51,286 nt of DNA from S012-113 sp965368405 (GTDB taxonomy: Bacteria; Bacteroidota; Bacteroidia; Cytophagales; Cyclobacteriaceae). The stretch covers positions 1 through 51,286 of the forward strand of contig CBDUMS010000013.1 of the NCBI GenBank assembly GCA_965368405.1. The letters are read 5' to 3'. The notes beneath the pieces are model-generated. The model was not told the origin of the DNA, searched no databases, and worked only from the letters and a program-made list of their open reading frames with translations. A program made the translations under genes and the position numbers. Shown here one piece after another: positions 1 to 8,107 of this stretch (the stretch's first letter is position 1; every line of letters starts with the position of its first letter).

Positions 1-90
1 TTAGATTTCCTATCTTTCTACTGTCTTATACGGATGATCCTGATTATTCGTTATGGATAAAAACGTTCTATTTACTTAATTACAAAGTTT

Positions 91-276
91 ATGCTGGAAT
101 ACGTAAAGACCATCTTGAAAAAGGTGAGTTTTGATCGCCACCTCTTTGAAAAAGAGTTGATAAAAGCGATTAAATCGCTAATAGCCGATGAAGTTGAAAA
201 GCTAAAGGCGTGGTGTTACCGGAAGTTTGGCAAAGTATATAACGCCATACTTAACCGCTGTTTTGCAACAGCATAA
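91..276 (+). CDS. Small conserved-looking hypothetical protein (61 aa)
   Basis: A 61-residue, highly charged, helix-prone protein with no signal peptide or membrane segment. Visible features are an amphipathic Lys/Glu-rich N-terminal half (VSFDRHLFEKELIKAIKSL) and a C-terminal part with WCYRKFG and a second Cys. The ATG is followed by an uninterrupted frame that ends 16 bases before a strong Rho-independent terminator, which supports a real monocistronic gene. I think similar 60-residue proteins occur in other Cytophagales, but this is recollection and no function is known to me. It could be a DNA- or RNA-binding or regulatory small protein; that is speculation. Confidence 0.6.
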   Translation: MLEYVKTILKKVSFDRHLFEKELIKAIKSLIADEVEKLKAWCYRKFGKVYNAILNRCFATA

Positions 277-292
277 TTAATATTTAATACGA

Positions 293-318
293 CCCCGACC
301 ATTCGTCGGGGTTTTTTT
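293..318 (+). terminator. Rho-independent terminator of the 61-aa gene
   Basis: Seven-base-pair stem CCCCGAC/GTCGGGG (293-299 and 305-311) with a 5-base loop, followed by seven T residues (312-318). It lies 16 bases after the stop codon at 276. Confidence 0.85.
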
Positions 319-387
319 ATGGCTATTCCCCAATATAAAGCATTGCTAATTCATCTTCTAAAACTTTTTATGGGAGTATTGAAGTAA

Positions 388-395
388 TAGATTTG
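388..395 (+). promoter_or_regulatory. Candidate Bacteroidota -7 element (TAGATTTG)
   Basis: Exact match to TAnnTTTG, but no convincing -33 TTG at the right distance. If real, transcription starts near 402, which would exclude the TTG at 393 as a start codon and favour the TTG at 429 for the following gene. Confidence 0.35.
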
Positions 396-428
396 TATGT
401 GGTCTTTTCAACACCTAAAGTAGAACCC

Positions 429-1751
429 TTGCGCATATTCGTCGTGACAGTTATCCTCTGCTCACTGTCGTTTTCAACCAGCGCCCAGCAAAGTCAGGCT
501 TCACCACCAACTCTTCTTATTTTTTCGGGTTCCGATTGGTGTATTCCGTGTATTCGTTTCGATAAAGATGTGCGACAAGATCCTCGATTTAAGCAATTTG
601 CCTCAAAAAACTTGGATGTCGTTGTGGCCGATTTCCCCCAACGAAAAAAGATGGATAAAGCACTTGTGAAACGCAACGACGAGCTTGCAGAAAAGTACAA
701 TCCTAACGGGCTATTTCCCCTTGTACTTTTACTCGATAAGAGTGGAGAGATATTAACGGAAATTGAAACTAATAAAGTAGCAACGCAAACCGTCATAGAT
801 CAAATAAGCAAATACCTCCCCAGCAATAATCTTATCGAACACCAGCGATCGGCCATTTTAATGGGCAGTGCCTTTCAAATAACTCTGATCGCACCAAGAA
901 ATGATGGCCAGAAATTATTGGACGAATGTATTAAAGAACTAAAGTTGATTGAAGCCTGGCTTTCGAGTTGGCAAGAAGGCTCGCTCACCTCAAGAATTAA
1001 TAATGACGCAGGAATTAGAATGGTCCCCGTAGACAAGGAGTACTATCAATTAGTATTACGATGCCTTAAAATTTCTGAACTTACTCAAGGCGCCTTTGAC
1101 ATTAGTTTTCAAGGAATAAATAAGCTATACTCTTTCGATCGAGGCGAGCATGAACTACCGACAGAGCAAAGTATACACCGTATAATAAGTGCGATAGGGT
1201 ACGAAAAAATTAAAGTAGATAAGGCGAATTATATTGGCTTAGAAGATTCGTTAATGAGGATTGGCTTTGGGGCCATTGGTAAAGGGTATGCAGCAGAGCG
1301 AGTAAAAAAAATAATGCTAGCAAGAGGAGTAAACAGTGGCGTTATAAATGCGAGTGGCGATCTCACCACCTGGGGAACAAGAATCAACGGTAAGCCATGG
1401 AATGTTGGGATACCTAACCCTGAGAATAAAGATGAAATTTTGCTATGGTTGCCCCTTGAAGAAAAGGCAATCGCCACATCGGGTGATTACGAAAAATACT
1501 TCACCGCAAATGGATTACGTTATTCGCATATTATTAATCCCAGAACTGGCATTCCTGTAATTGGCTCTAGAAGTGTGAGCGTAATCAGCGATAGCGCAGA
1601 GCTTTCCGATGCGATGGCAACCGCCGTTGCCGTTCTTGGCTTAGACGTTGGCATGAACCTAATTAATCAAATGTCGGGTACGGAATGTGTATTTATTGAT
1701 AACAGTGGTAAATTACATCTCTCCGATGGACTGAAACCGTATGAAAACTAG
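429..1751 (+). CDS. Exported thioredoxin-like / ApbE (FAD:protein FMN transferase) fusion
   Basis: A two-domain exported protein of about 440 residues. After a signal peptide (hydrophobic run, cleavage near SA-Q) comes a thioredoxin-like domain with the redox pair WCIPC (cysteines about residues 38 and 41). From about residue 135 to the end is an ApbE domain, seen in FGAIGKGYA, NASGDL, YSHIINPRTG and the C-terminal DAMATAVAVLG motif. ApbE enzymes transfer FMN from FAD to Ser/Thr of extracytoplasmic acceptors using Mg. The thioredoxin part may reduce or rearrange cysteines of a partner. The frame is open from 393 (TTG), but a TTG at 429 gives a cleaner signal peptide and fits the promoter-like element at 388-395. 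The 3' end overlaps the next gene by 11 bases, so the two are probably co-translated. The fusion is more informative than either domain: the same protein may mature the tiny Cys-ending lipoprotein encoded next. Confidence 0.85.
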   Translation: MRIFVVTVILCSLSFSTSAQQSQASPPTLLIFSGSDWCIPCIRFDKDVRQDPRFKQFASKNLDVVVADFPQRKKMDKALVKRNDELAEKYNPNGLFPLVLLLDKSGEILTEIETNKVATQTVIDQISKYLPSNNLIEHQRSAILMGSAFQITLIAPRNDGQKLLDECIKELKLIEAWLSSWQEGSLTSRINNDAGIRMVPVDKEYYQLVLRCLKISELTQGAFDISFQGINKLYSFDRGEHELPTEQSIHRIISAIGYEKIKVDKANYIGLEDSLMRIGFGAIGKGYAAERVKKIMLARGVNSGVINASGDLTTWGTRINGKPWNVGIPNPENKDEILLWLPLEEKAIATSGDYEKYFTANGLRYSHIINPRTGIPVIGSRSVSVISDSAELSDAMATAVAVLGLDVGMNLINQMSGTECVFIDNSGKLHLSDGLKPYEN

Positions 1752-1974
1752 GATCGTTAAAAAAACATTTACAGGACTAATGATTAGCCTTTTCACAATA
1801 CTTGGGAATTTAGCTTGTCAAACTGTAAAACCTTATCAGAAGACGTACCTCAATGATTCCTCTATGCGCATGGGGTTTGGCAAAAATGCCGGTTTTGAGC
1901 ACTACTCTCACATGATTCGAGAAGGCGCTAGCGGCGCCGGAGGTAAAAACAGCGGTGGCTGTGGTTGCAATTAG
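1741..1974 (+). CDS. DUF4266 small lipoprotein with C-terminal CGCN
   Basis: A 77-residue DUF4266-type protein. It has a Lys-rich start, a hydrophobic segment and a lipobox-like NLAC with Cys26, so it is probably lipid-anchored. The Cys is followed by the VKPYQK segment typical of the family. The C-terminus is Gly-rich and ends GGCGCN, giving two exposed cysteines. A GASGAGG stretch sits just before it and loosely resembles the (S/T)GA(T/S) context used by ApbE acceptors, but the canonical residue is not matched, so flavinylation is only a hypothesis. The gene overlaps the thioredoxin-ApbE gene by 11 bases and is 6 bases from the DUF3570 gene, so the three form one operon. The molecular function of DUF4266 is unknown to me. 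Confidence 0.85.
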   Translation: MKTRIVKKTFTGLMISLFTILGNLACQTVKPYQKTYLNDSSMRMGFGKNAGFEHYSHMIREGASGAGGKNSGGCGCN

Positions 1975-1980
1975 GTTTTA

Positions 1981-3168
1981 ATGAAATATTATTCTCTAAT
2001 CCTCTTTCTCTTCTTCGCAACCGCTGTTTATGCGCAGCGAGCTGACTCAACTTTTTCAAGCCAAAAGATTAAATCTTCCCAAATTGATGTATTGCTTTCA
2101 TACTATAACCAGGACGGCAACAATTCGGCTGTAACAGGTGGAAACGGTACTGAACAACTAACTGTTTACATGAACAAACTAGTGTTTAGTCAGGTTTTAG
2201 ACTCATTAAACGCATTTAGTATTGAGGGAGGAATTGATGTGATTTCCTCAGCATCTACCGATAATATCGACTTTAATGTGTCATCAGCATCGTCGCAGGA
2301 CAATCGGCTCTGGATTACCGGGTCTTATCAACGGACTACGAAGAAACGACAAGATCTCTTATCAATTTATCCAAGCTTCTCGATAGAATCTGATTACCTC
2401 TCTGTTGGATTAGGTGCAGGGTATGTTACAAGAAATAAAATTGGCAACTGGACCTTTGGAGCAAATTTTCAAGCTTTTGCAGATGACTTGAGATGGGGGA
2501 GATTAGATGAAGACTATAGACGACCAGAAACCCTTATTTACCCTATTGAACTACGCGACTCTGCATGGTTCGACATCCATATGCGGTACTCGTATAACTT
2601 AAATTTCGACATTCAGCATGATATAAATAGAAGAATGCGGATTGGTTTCTTTCCGGGAGTTATTGTTCAAAAAGGCTTGCTTTCTACCCCTTTTCATCGG
2701 TTCTTTTTTGCTGGCAACGCAAGAGCCGTGGTTGAAAATTTGCCGCGTAGCAGAGTGAAAGTACCCTTAGGTATTCAGCTTAATAGTTTTGTAGGGGCCA
2801 GAACTGTAGTTCAACTATACTATCGTTTCTATTGGGATGATTTTGATATCATCGCTCATACCATTAATCTGGAAACACCAATTAAAATTGTTTCACAGTT
2901 CTCCATAACACCATTCGTGCGTTACTACTGGCAAAGTCAATCAGCACATTTCTTTCCCTACCTTCAGGCCAATGTAGATGAGCCATTTTTCACCTCAGAT
3001 TATGACCTTTCTGGCTTTAGTAGCATTAAAGTTGGCTTGGGGGCTCAATTTCTTACCCTAAGACGAAGCTTCTTCAAACAAATTAGTCTGCGCTATGCCC
3101 ATTATTCCCGATCAGATGGATTAACTTCAAATCAAATTAGCACCTATCTTAGCATGGCAACAAAATGA
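1981..3168 (+). CDS. DUF3570 outer-membrane beta-barrel protein
   Basis: A 395-residue exported protein with a signal peptide (cleavage near YAQ) and alternating aromatic/polar beta strands throughout. Near residues 84-96 is the DUF3570 signature-like ISSASTDNID region. The many Tyr/Phe/Trp strand ends and the absence of hydrophobic helices indicate an outer-membrane barrel. DUF3570 is recurrently found with DUF4266 and ApbE/thioredoxin genes, as here, which suggests a shared surface or periplasmic redox task. The gene follows DUF4266 after 6 bases. It ends 3 bases from the convergent esterase gene. Substrate or partner cannot be inferred from sequence. Confidence 0.85.
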   Translation: MKYYSLILFLFFATAVYAQRADSTFSSQKIKSSQIDVLLSYYNQDGNNSAVTGGNGTEQLTVYMNKLVFSQVLDSLNAFSIEGGIDVISSASTDNIDFNVSSASSQDNRLWITGSYQRTTKKRQDLLSIYPSFSIESDYLSVGLGAGYVTRNKIGNWTFGANFQAFADDLRWGRLDEDYRRPETLIYPIELRDSAWFDIHMRYSYNLNFDIQHDINRRMRIGFFPGVIVQKGLLSTPFHRFFFAGNARAVVENLPRSRVKVPLGIQLNSFVGARTVVQLYYRFYWDDFDIIAHTINLETPIKIVSQFSITPFVRYYWQSQSAHFFPYLQANVDEPFFTSDYDLSGFSSIKVGLGAQFLTLRRSFFKQISLRYAHYSRSDGLTSNQISTYLSMATK

Positions 3169-3171
3169 GTT

Positions 3172-4011
3172 CTATTTAGCGAATAACCATGTAACGGCAG
3201 CAGGAAACTGCTTTCGCCAGGAAGATTCATGGTGCTTGCCTTCCGGATCAATTTTAAAGACAGTATTATTTGCCGGATGCTCCGTTGCCAATATTATAGC
3301 GTGCATTTTCTCTGCATCATCAACAGCATTTCCTTCCTTTCTTCCTATCTCCAACCAAAGTCTGCTATCCTGAGGAACCGGATTCGTATTGGTTAAACTA
3401 AAAACATCCTCAGAAAACCAATACGACGGAGAAAAGATAATTGCCTTACTAAAGACTGTTGGGTATCTATAAATGGCATAATGTGATATCAGTCCACCCA
3501 TGGAGCTGCCCATTATGCCAGTATTTTCTCTATCCGATAACGTTCTAAAGTGCTGATCGATATACGGTTTAACTTGTTCGACGATAAAGCTCATATACTC
3601 CTCTCCTTGGGCCGGCAAATAATCATCATTTTCCCACGGGCTCAATTCATTCATCCGATATTCACCCCCATTGTCAATTCCTACGACGATAAGCTTAAAG
3701 TCAGATTCTGTTGCAAGTTGATTTAAAGCTTCATCCAACCCCCATTCTCCACTATATGAAGTAGAATCATCAAATAGATTTTGTCCGTCATGGGCATACA
3801 GAACAGGATATCGCTCATCTGATTCTTTATAGTTTTCTGGCAAATAAATTCTAATTAATCGTTCCCGGTCGAGGCCATCAATAATAAATTTCTCTTCTAA
3901 AACACTTACATTCGATTGTGCTGTAGAAGGTCTCAGCTGTTGTGGTGCACTTGAACAGGCAGCGACCAAAAAGAGGACGAGAATAGGATAGATTATTTTA
4001 TGCATATTCAA
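3172..4011 (-). CDS. Putative esterase lipoprotein (alpha/beta hydrolase, esterase D-like)
   Basis: A 279-residue lipoprotein. The N-terminus has a hydrophobic segment ending VAAC (Cys19). The alpha/beta-hydrolase domain follows, with RYPVLYAHDGQNLF near residue 68, the nucleophile motif GSSMGG (Ser170), and a C-terminal His in GKHHESSW. This is the architecture of the putative esterase family (enterochelin esterase/esterase D-like), which hydrolyses esters in the periplasm or at the cell surface; the substrate is not predictable. It faces the DUF3570 gene convergently and is separated from the upstream minus-strand gene by about 45 bases. Confidence 0.8.
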   Translation of the reverse strand: MNMHKIIYPILVLFLVAACSSAPQQLRPSTAQSNVSVLEEKFIIDGLDRERLIRIYLPENYKESDERYPVLYAHDGQNLFDDSTSYSGEWGLDEALNQLATESDFKLIVVGIDNGGEYRMNELSPWENDDYLPAQGEEYMSFIVEQVKPYIDQHFRTLSDRENTGIMGSSMGGLISHYAIYRYPTVFSKAIIFSPSYWFSEDVFSLTNTNPVPQDSRLWLEIGRKEGNAVDDAEKMHAIILATEHPANNTVFKIDPEGKHHESSWRKQFPAAVTWLFAK

Positions 4012-4056
4012 TTTTACGAGGTTTACACAAATTGGTTGGGCTTAAAACGGAATTTG

Positions 4057-4422
4057 TTATACCGTAATCGCCTTTGTCTGAAGCATGGCCAAAAGTCCAA
4101 CCATAAGTGCCGTAATTCTTATTAGAAATAACCCACCGGACGTAATGTTATACGGATTGAAAACAATTAGAATTAAACTGCCCACCACCCAGAGCCAATC
4201 TAACACGATTACATATCTAACTAGCCTGATATTAATTACCTCGGTTCGCAAAATACCTACAAGTAATATGCAAAACAAAAGCAGAGCTATGCCTACTAAC
4301 GTGATAGCCAAAGGGTCAATTATTCCCATAAAATTTGCAATGGGTTCGGCAAAGAAAATTGCTGTTATCCCGTTCAGTGCACTGTAAATACTATTAATCT
4401 TAATTGCTATATGCAGTCTCAT
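4057..4422 (-). CDS. Small multi-pass membrane protein
   Basis: About 121 residues with four predicted hydrophobic helices (starting IYSALNGITAIFF, LAITLVGIALLLF, YVIVLDWLWVVGSLI, LFLIRITALMVGLLA) and few charges between. The frame is open upstream to 4461, but that would overlap the SRPBCC gene; the ATG at 4422 leaves a 10-base gap and gives the N-terminus MRLHIAIKINSIY, so I prefer it. It is probably co-transcribed with the SRPBCC gene and under the same divergent AraC regulator. I do not recognise a family with confidence. Confidence 0.7.
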   Translation of the reverse strand: MRLHIAIKINSIYSALNGITAIFFAEPIANFMGIIDPLAITLVGIALLLFCILLVGILRTEVINIRLVRYVIVLDWLWVVGSLILIVFNPYNITSGGLFLIRITALMVGLLAMLQTKAITV

Positions 4423-4432
4423 TGTTCTAAAC

Positions 4433-4882
4433 TTATACCGCTTTTTTGATTCTACTTTCACAACGTAGTTTTAAAGCATTATTCATGCTTTCAAAACCCT
4501 TAACTGTTGTTTCTCCAATCATTTTAAGCAGTGGCGCTACCATTATTCCAGTAAACTCTTCAGCATGAATAAATCGAGTTTTGTTTTCATTGACCTGCTC
4601 CAGTATAAAATAATGTTCGCCATCAAACAGTCCTTTTATAAAGAGTTTTCCCTTCCATCTAAACTCCCGCTCGGGGGTATGAGCTAGCACTTCTGGTTTA
4701 AAAATCATGTCTTTCTTATCATCTTGTTTAATAGAGACCGTGAGTTCTTCTCCTACTTTAGAACTACCCGTTACAGAATGTATAAAAGGGTTCCACTCTC
4801 CATATAATTCATGATTCATCAATTCAAACCAAACGACATTCTTTGGAGCATTAATTTCAACTTCTGTACTAATCTTCTTCAT
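4433..4882 (-). CDS. SRPBCC (START/Bet v1-like) domain protein
   Basis: A 149-residue cytoplasmic protein of the SRPBCC fold. The start is typical (EVEINAPKNVVWFELMNHELYGEWNPFI), with the family's Trp-Asn-Pro after the first helix and the EFRWKGKL strand and RFIHAEEFTG region in the middle; the C-terminal helix holds MNNALKLRCE. Such proteins form a hydrophobic ligand cavity (polyketide cyclase/dehydrase-like). The ligand is unknown. It is divergent from an AraC-type regulator across 114 bases that include a TTGTC/GACAA inverted repeat, so regulator-controlled expression is likely by context. Confidence 0.8.
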   Translation of the reverse strand: MKKISTEVEINAPKNVVWFELMNHELYGEWNPFIHSVTGSSKVGEELTVSIKQDDKKDMIFKPEVLAHTPEREFRWKGKLFIKGLFDGEHYFILEQVNENKTRFIHAEEFTGIMVAPLLKMIGETTVKGFESMNNALKLRCESRIKKAV

Positions 4883-4954
4883 TTTATTATTGTTTTTGTT
4901 TTCTCAAAGGTGTGGTCTTTCCACAGCGTTTGGCTGTTCGGCCACGTCAAAAAC

Positions 4955-4971
4955 TTGTCATTTCACGACAA
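4955..4971. promoter_or_regulatory. Candidate operator between SRPBCC and AraC genes
   Basis: Inverted repeat TTGTC-N7-GACAA in the 114-base divergent intergenic region, 26 bases before the AraC start. A second short inverted repeat TGGC/GCCA is at 4931-4944. Position and symmetry suggest a regulator site; a TATCTTTA box at 4986-4993 could be the adjoining -7 element. Confidence 0.35.
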
Positions 4972-4996
4972 TTAGCAAAAAAGACTATCTTTATGT

Positions 4997-6019
4997 ATGG
5001 CGTTTAATGGTAGGTTTATCGTAAATCTTATTGATTTTGCCACAACTCAGGGTGTTGACACTAAAGGTATTCTGGAGTTAAGTGGCAAGTCTATTGAGGA
5101 GCTTTGTAGTGAATCTTGCCTAGTTGATGACAAAATATATAATGCAATTATTGAAGCTGTTGTTAAAGTTTCGAACGATGAGTATTTCGGATTACACGCC
5201 AGTGAAAACTTAAACCTTGCTGCTGCCGGAATTATTAGTCAGCTTACCCATACTGCCGAGACCGTTAAACAAGCGCTCGAAGTTTGTTGTGAATATGCGA
5301 ATCTTGGTTGCAGCGCTCTTCCTTTAGCACTTACTGAGGAAAAAGACCATTTTAAAGTTACAATGAAACCTACCCGCCTTTGGCAAAAACAGTCTCCTGT
5401 TGCAGTTCGACATACGGCTGAGGGCATGATTTCATTCACAATCAAGGAGTTTCATTCACTAACAAGAATGAAACATTACCCGGTCGCCATACACTTGCCT
5501 TGGGCAAAACCGGATAATACAAGTGAATACTTGAGAGTATTTGGCTGTCCGGTATTTTTCAATAAGCCTGAAATTGCTATCCAACTGAAGAAAGATCATG
5601 TTAATGACAACGTGATAACTGCAGACTACAACCTTTTTCGAATACTAGTCTCACACGCGGAGGAGAAATCGGCCAAGCTTAAGCAGATTGCTGGCTTCAC
5701 GTCTATAGTAAAGCAGTCGGTGGTAAATTTAGTAAAACTAGAATTCCCTACCATCGAGCAAGTGGCGGCGCACCTCAATATTAGTGCACGTACGCTTCAG
5801 CGACGTTTGCAGGAGGAGGGCAGCAATTATAAACAGCTCATCGATGATCTAAAAAAGGATTTTGCCCTTAGCTATATTATAAGGGCAGATCTGGGAGTAA
5901 CCGAGATTGCTTACATGCTTGGCTATGGCGATGCCAGCGCCTTTAATCGTTCATTTAAGCGCTGGATGGGTGTTTCACCACGGGAGTACCGAAAGAGAAA
6001 AGGAGATAAGACTATTTAG
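4997..6019 (+). CDS. AraC-family transcriptional regulator
   Basis: A 340-residue regulator with an N-terminal arabinose-binding-like domain of the PF12625 type (residues about 10-195, e.g. LIDFATTQGVDTKGI and a central HYPVAIHLPWAKP) and a C-terminal AraC DNA-binding domain. The latter shows the first helix-turn-helix PTIEQVAAHLNISARTLQRRL and the second ADLGVTEIAYMLGYGDASAF, followed by FKRWMGVSPREYRK. It probably controls the divergent SRPBCC/membrane-protein pair. Its last 8 bases overlap the 3' end of the convergent S9 peptidase gene. Confidence 0.9.
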   Translation: MAFNGRFIVNLIDFATTQGVDTKGILELSGKSIEELCSESCLVDDKIYNAIIEAVVKVSNDEYFGLHASENLNLAAAGIISQLTHTAETVKQALEVCCEYANLGCSALPLALTEEKDHFKVTMKPTRLWQKQSPVAVRHTAEGMISFTIKEFHSLTRMKHYPVAIHLPWAKPDNTSEYLRVFGCPVFFNKPEIAIQLKKDHVNDNVITADYNLFRILVSHAEEKSAKLKQIAGFTSIVKQSVVNLVKLEFPTIEQVAAHLNISARTLQRRLQEEGSNYKQLIDDLKKDFALSYIIRADLGVTEIAYMLGYGDASAFNRSFKRWMGVSPREYRKRKGDKTI

Positions 6020-8015
6020 ACATCTTTTCCCATTCATATTCTTCTCCTAACGCATATTTCGCAAACCACTCCAACTCAATATTAATCTTGTATAAACGGT
6101 GTTGCAATTCTCTCCAGCCATGCGGTTCACGCGGGGCAACGTACAGGTGCGTAGGAACTCCATTACTGCGTAACGCACGGTAAAGTTCAACCGATTGAGG
6201 AAGCGGAACTCGCGGATCTCTTTCGCCGACTAATACTAAAGTAGGTGTAGTTACATTACTAATATCCTTAAGGGGTGAATTATTCCAGTATACCTCGGTA
6301 GGAGCATCCTTTTCCCAAGGTGTTCCACCGAACCACGGTGTTCTGTAGGTACGAATATCGCTCTGGGCATACATTCCCATCCAATTCACTGCGCCAGCCC
6401 CAGAAGATGCTGCTTTAAATCGATCGGTGAAGGTTATCAGTTTGTTCGTCATATGACCACCGGCGCTCCAGCCCATTTTAATAAGTCGGTCGGGGTCTGC
6501 AATGCCTTCTTTAATTAAATGATCTACGCCCGTCATAACATCCAGGTGTGACTGATTGAAATATGAACCGACCATGTCACGTAAAAAATCATCGCCATAA
6601 CCGGTACTTCCTCGATAGTTTGGTTGTAATACTACATAGCCCATGCCCGTTAGTACAGGATGATAACTGCTGGTTCCTCGAGAGAAACCTAGCTTACTGG
6701 AGGCTGCTGGCCCACCATGTGTTTGAACTACCAACGGATACTTCTTTGCACTGGAATAATCGTGCGGATAATAAATAATTCCCTCTACGGTAACCCCATC
6801 CTCACCTTTCCAGGTAATTACCTCTTGTTTGGGCAGATTATATTCGCTGTTAAGGAAGGTATAATGATTTGTGATCTTAGTAATCTTTCCTTTTTTCATT
6901 AAAGAAAGATCTCCGGGGTTTTGCATAGTGGTAACCGCTAGCACATGCTGATCTACTTTCGGCTGGTAAGACCATGAACCTACAGAATTATTACCCTTGG
7001 TTAATTGGGTCTTTTTCTTAGTGGCCGGCTGATACTGCCAAAGTTGACTTTGGCTTCCCATGTTTACTTTAAGGTAAATTGATTTACCGTCGCCAGACCA
7101 ATCGCCGCCAACCACTTCATAAGGCCAATCTGTAAGATGAGCTGTGGGCTTTGCCATGGACTTTACAGGAGCAGAAAAAAGTTTATCATTATAATAAAAA
7201 TCTAGCTCCGCATTCGCAAATGCTGCAAAGATCACCTGGCTACCATCAGGAGAAATCTTTACACCCGACTCACCTATATCATTTTTTGTAATCTGAATCG
7301 AGTTGCTGCCATCTGCATTCATCACCCAAATTTCACTTTGCCAATAATTATCGTACAAAGGGCTAATGCCACGATGAAACGCAATTTTCGATCCATCATT
7401 GGAGATGTCGTAATCCATAACCGAATAATCGCCAGTAGTTATTTTCGTTTCCGCACCGCTAGCAATATCTATTTTAAACAGGTGTCTCTGCTTATAATTC
7501 TCATCTAAGGCATAGACGTCGTCTTTGATTTTTTTCCGTTGTTTTTCTTCTTTAGTAAGCGTATCAGTTGCTATAAAGTAAATCAACTTACCATCTGGCG
7601 ACCACTGGTGGTTGCTAATAGCTGTGGCATGATTGCTTAATAACATACCCTCTCCTCCGTCTTCCCGCATTAGGTACACTTGGGTATGTTCGTCGTCATA
7701 ACGCTTTGCAGTAAAGCTTATCCAATTACCATCGGGCGACCAGGTAGGATTAGACTCACCTCCTTTTCCAAATGTAATCTGTCGAGCATCAGAACCATCT
7801 GCATTTACTCTCCAGATATGACCAATCTGTCTGTTTTCATCCCAGTCACTTTCAGAAAAAATGTATAACATCTCATCGCCGTTAGGAGACAATTGTGGCG
7901 ACCCAACACCGGGAACATTCAGGAATTCAACTACGCTCATGTTTTTCTTTTCAGATTGAGAAAAACCTGAAAAAACAGAAGCTAAAAAGCATATACTTAA
8001 GACTAAATATTTCAT
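6012..8015 (-). CDS. Exported S9-family serine peptidase (acylaminoacyl-peptidase-like)
   Basis: A 667-residue secreted prolyl-oligopeptidase family enzyme. A signal peptide (MKYLVLSICFLASVFSGFSQ) precedes a beta-propeller made of PD40/WD40-like repeats (SPDGNWISFTAKR, SPDGKLIYFIA, SPDGSQVIFAAF). The C-terminal catalytic domain has GWSAGG (Ser517), an Asp in GERDPRVP and a His in REPHGW. It cleaves small peptides in the periplasm or medium, as in peptide-scavenging Bacteroidota. The gene stands alone, converging on the AraC gene with an 8-base overlap. Confidence 0.9.
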   Translation of the reverse strand: MKYLVLSICFLASVFSGFSQSEKKNMSVVEFLNVPGVGSPQLSPNGDEMLYIFSESDWDENRQIGHIWRVNADGSDARQITFGKGGESNPTWSPDGNWISFTAKRYDDEHTQVYLMREDGGEGMLLSNHATAISNHQWSPDGKLIYFIATDTLTKEEKQRKKIKDDVYALDENYKQRHLFKIDIASGAETKITTGDYSVMDYDISNDGSKIAFHRGISPLYDNYWQSEIWVMNADGSNSIQITKNDIGESGVKISPDGSQVIFAAFANAELDFYYNDKLFSAPVKSMAKPTAHLTDWPYEVVGGDWSGDGKSIYLKVNMGSQSQLWQYQPATKKKTQLTKGNNSVGSWSYQPKVDQHVLAVTTMQNPGDLSLMKKGKITKITNHYTFLNSEYNLPKQEVITWKGEDGVTVEGIIYYPHDYSSAKKYPLVVQTHGGPAASSKLGFSRGTSSYHPVLTGMGYVVLQPNYRGSTGYGDDFLRDMVGSYFNQSHLDVMTGVDHLIKEGIADPDRLIKMGWSAGGHMTNKLITFTDRFKAASSGAGAVNWMGMYAQSDIRTYRTPWFGGTPWEKDAPTEVYWNNSPLKDISNVTTPTLVLVGERDPRVPLPQSVELYRALRSNGVPTHLYVAPREPHGWRELQHRLYKINIELEWFAKYALGEEYEWEKMSK

Positions 8016-8107
8016 ATGATATAGATTAAGGTGATGACAAACTAACTTGATCTAAATCTACAAAAATTGATCGATTATAGAGAGGTACTTTATACTATCG
8101 GCAAAAA

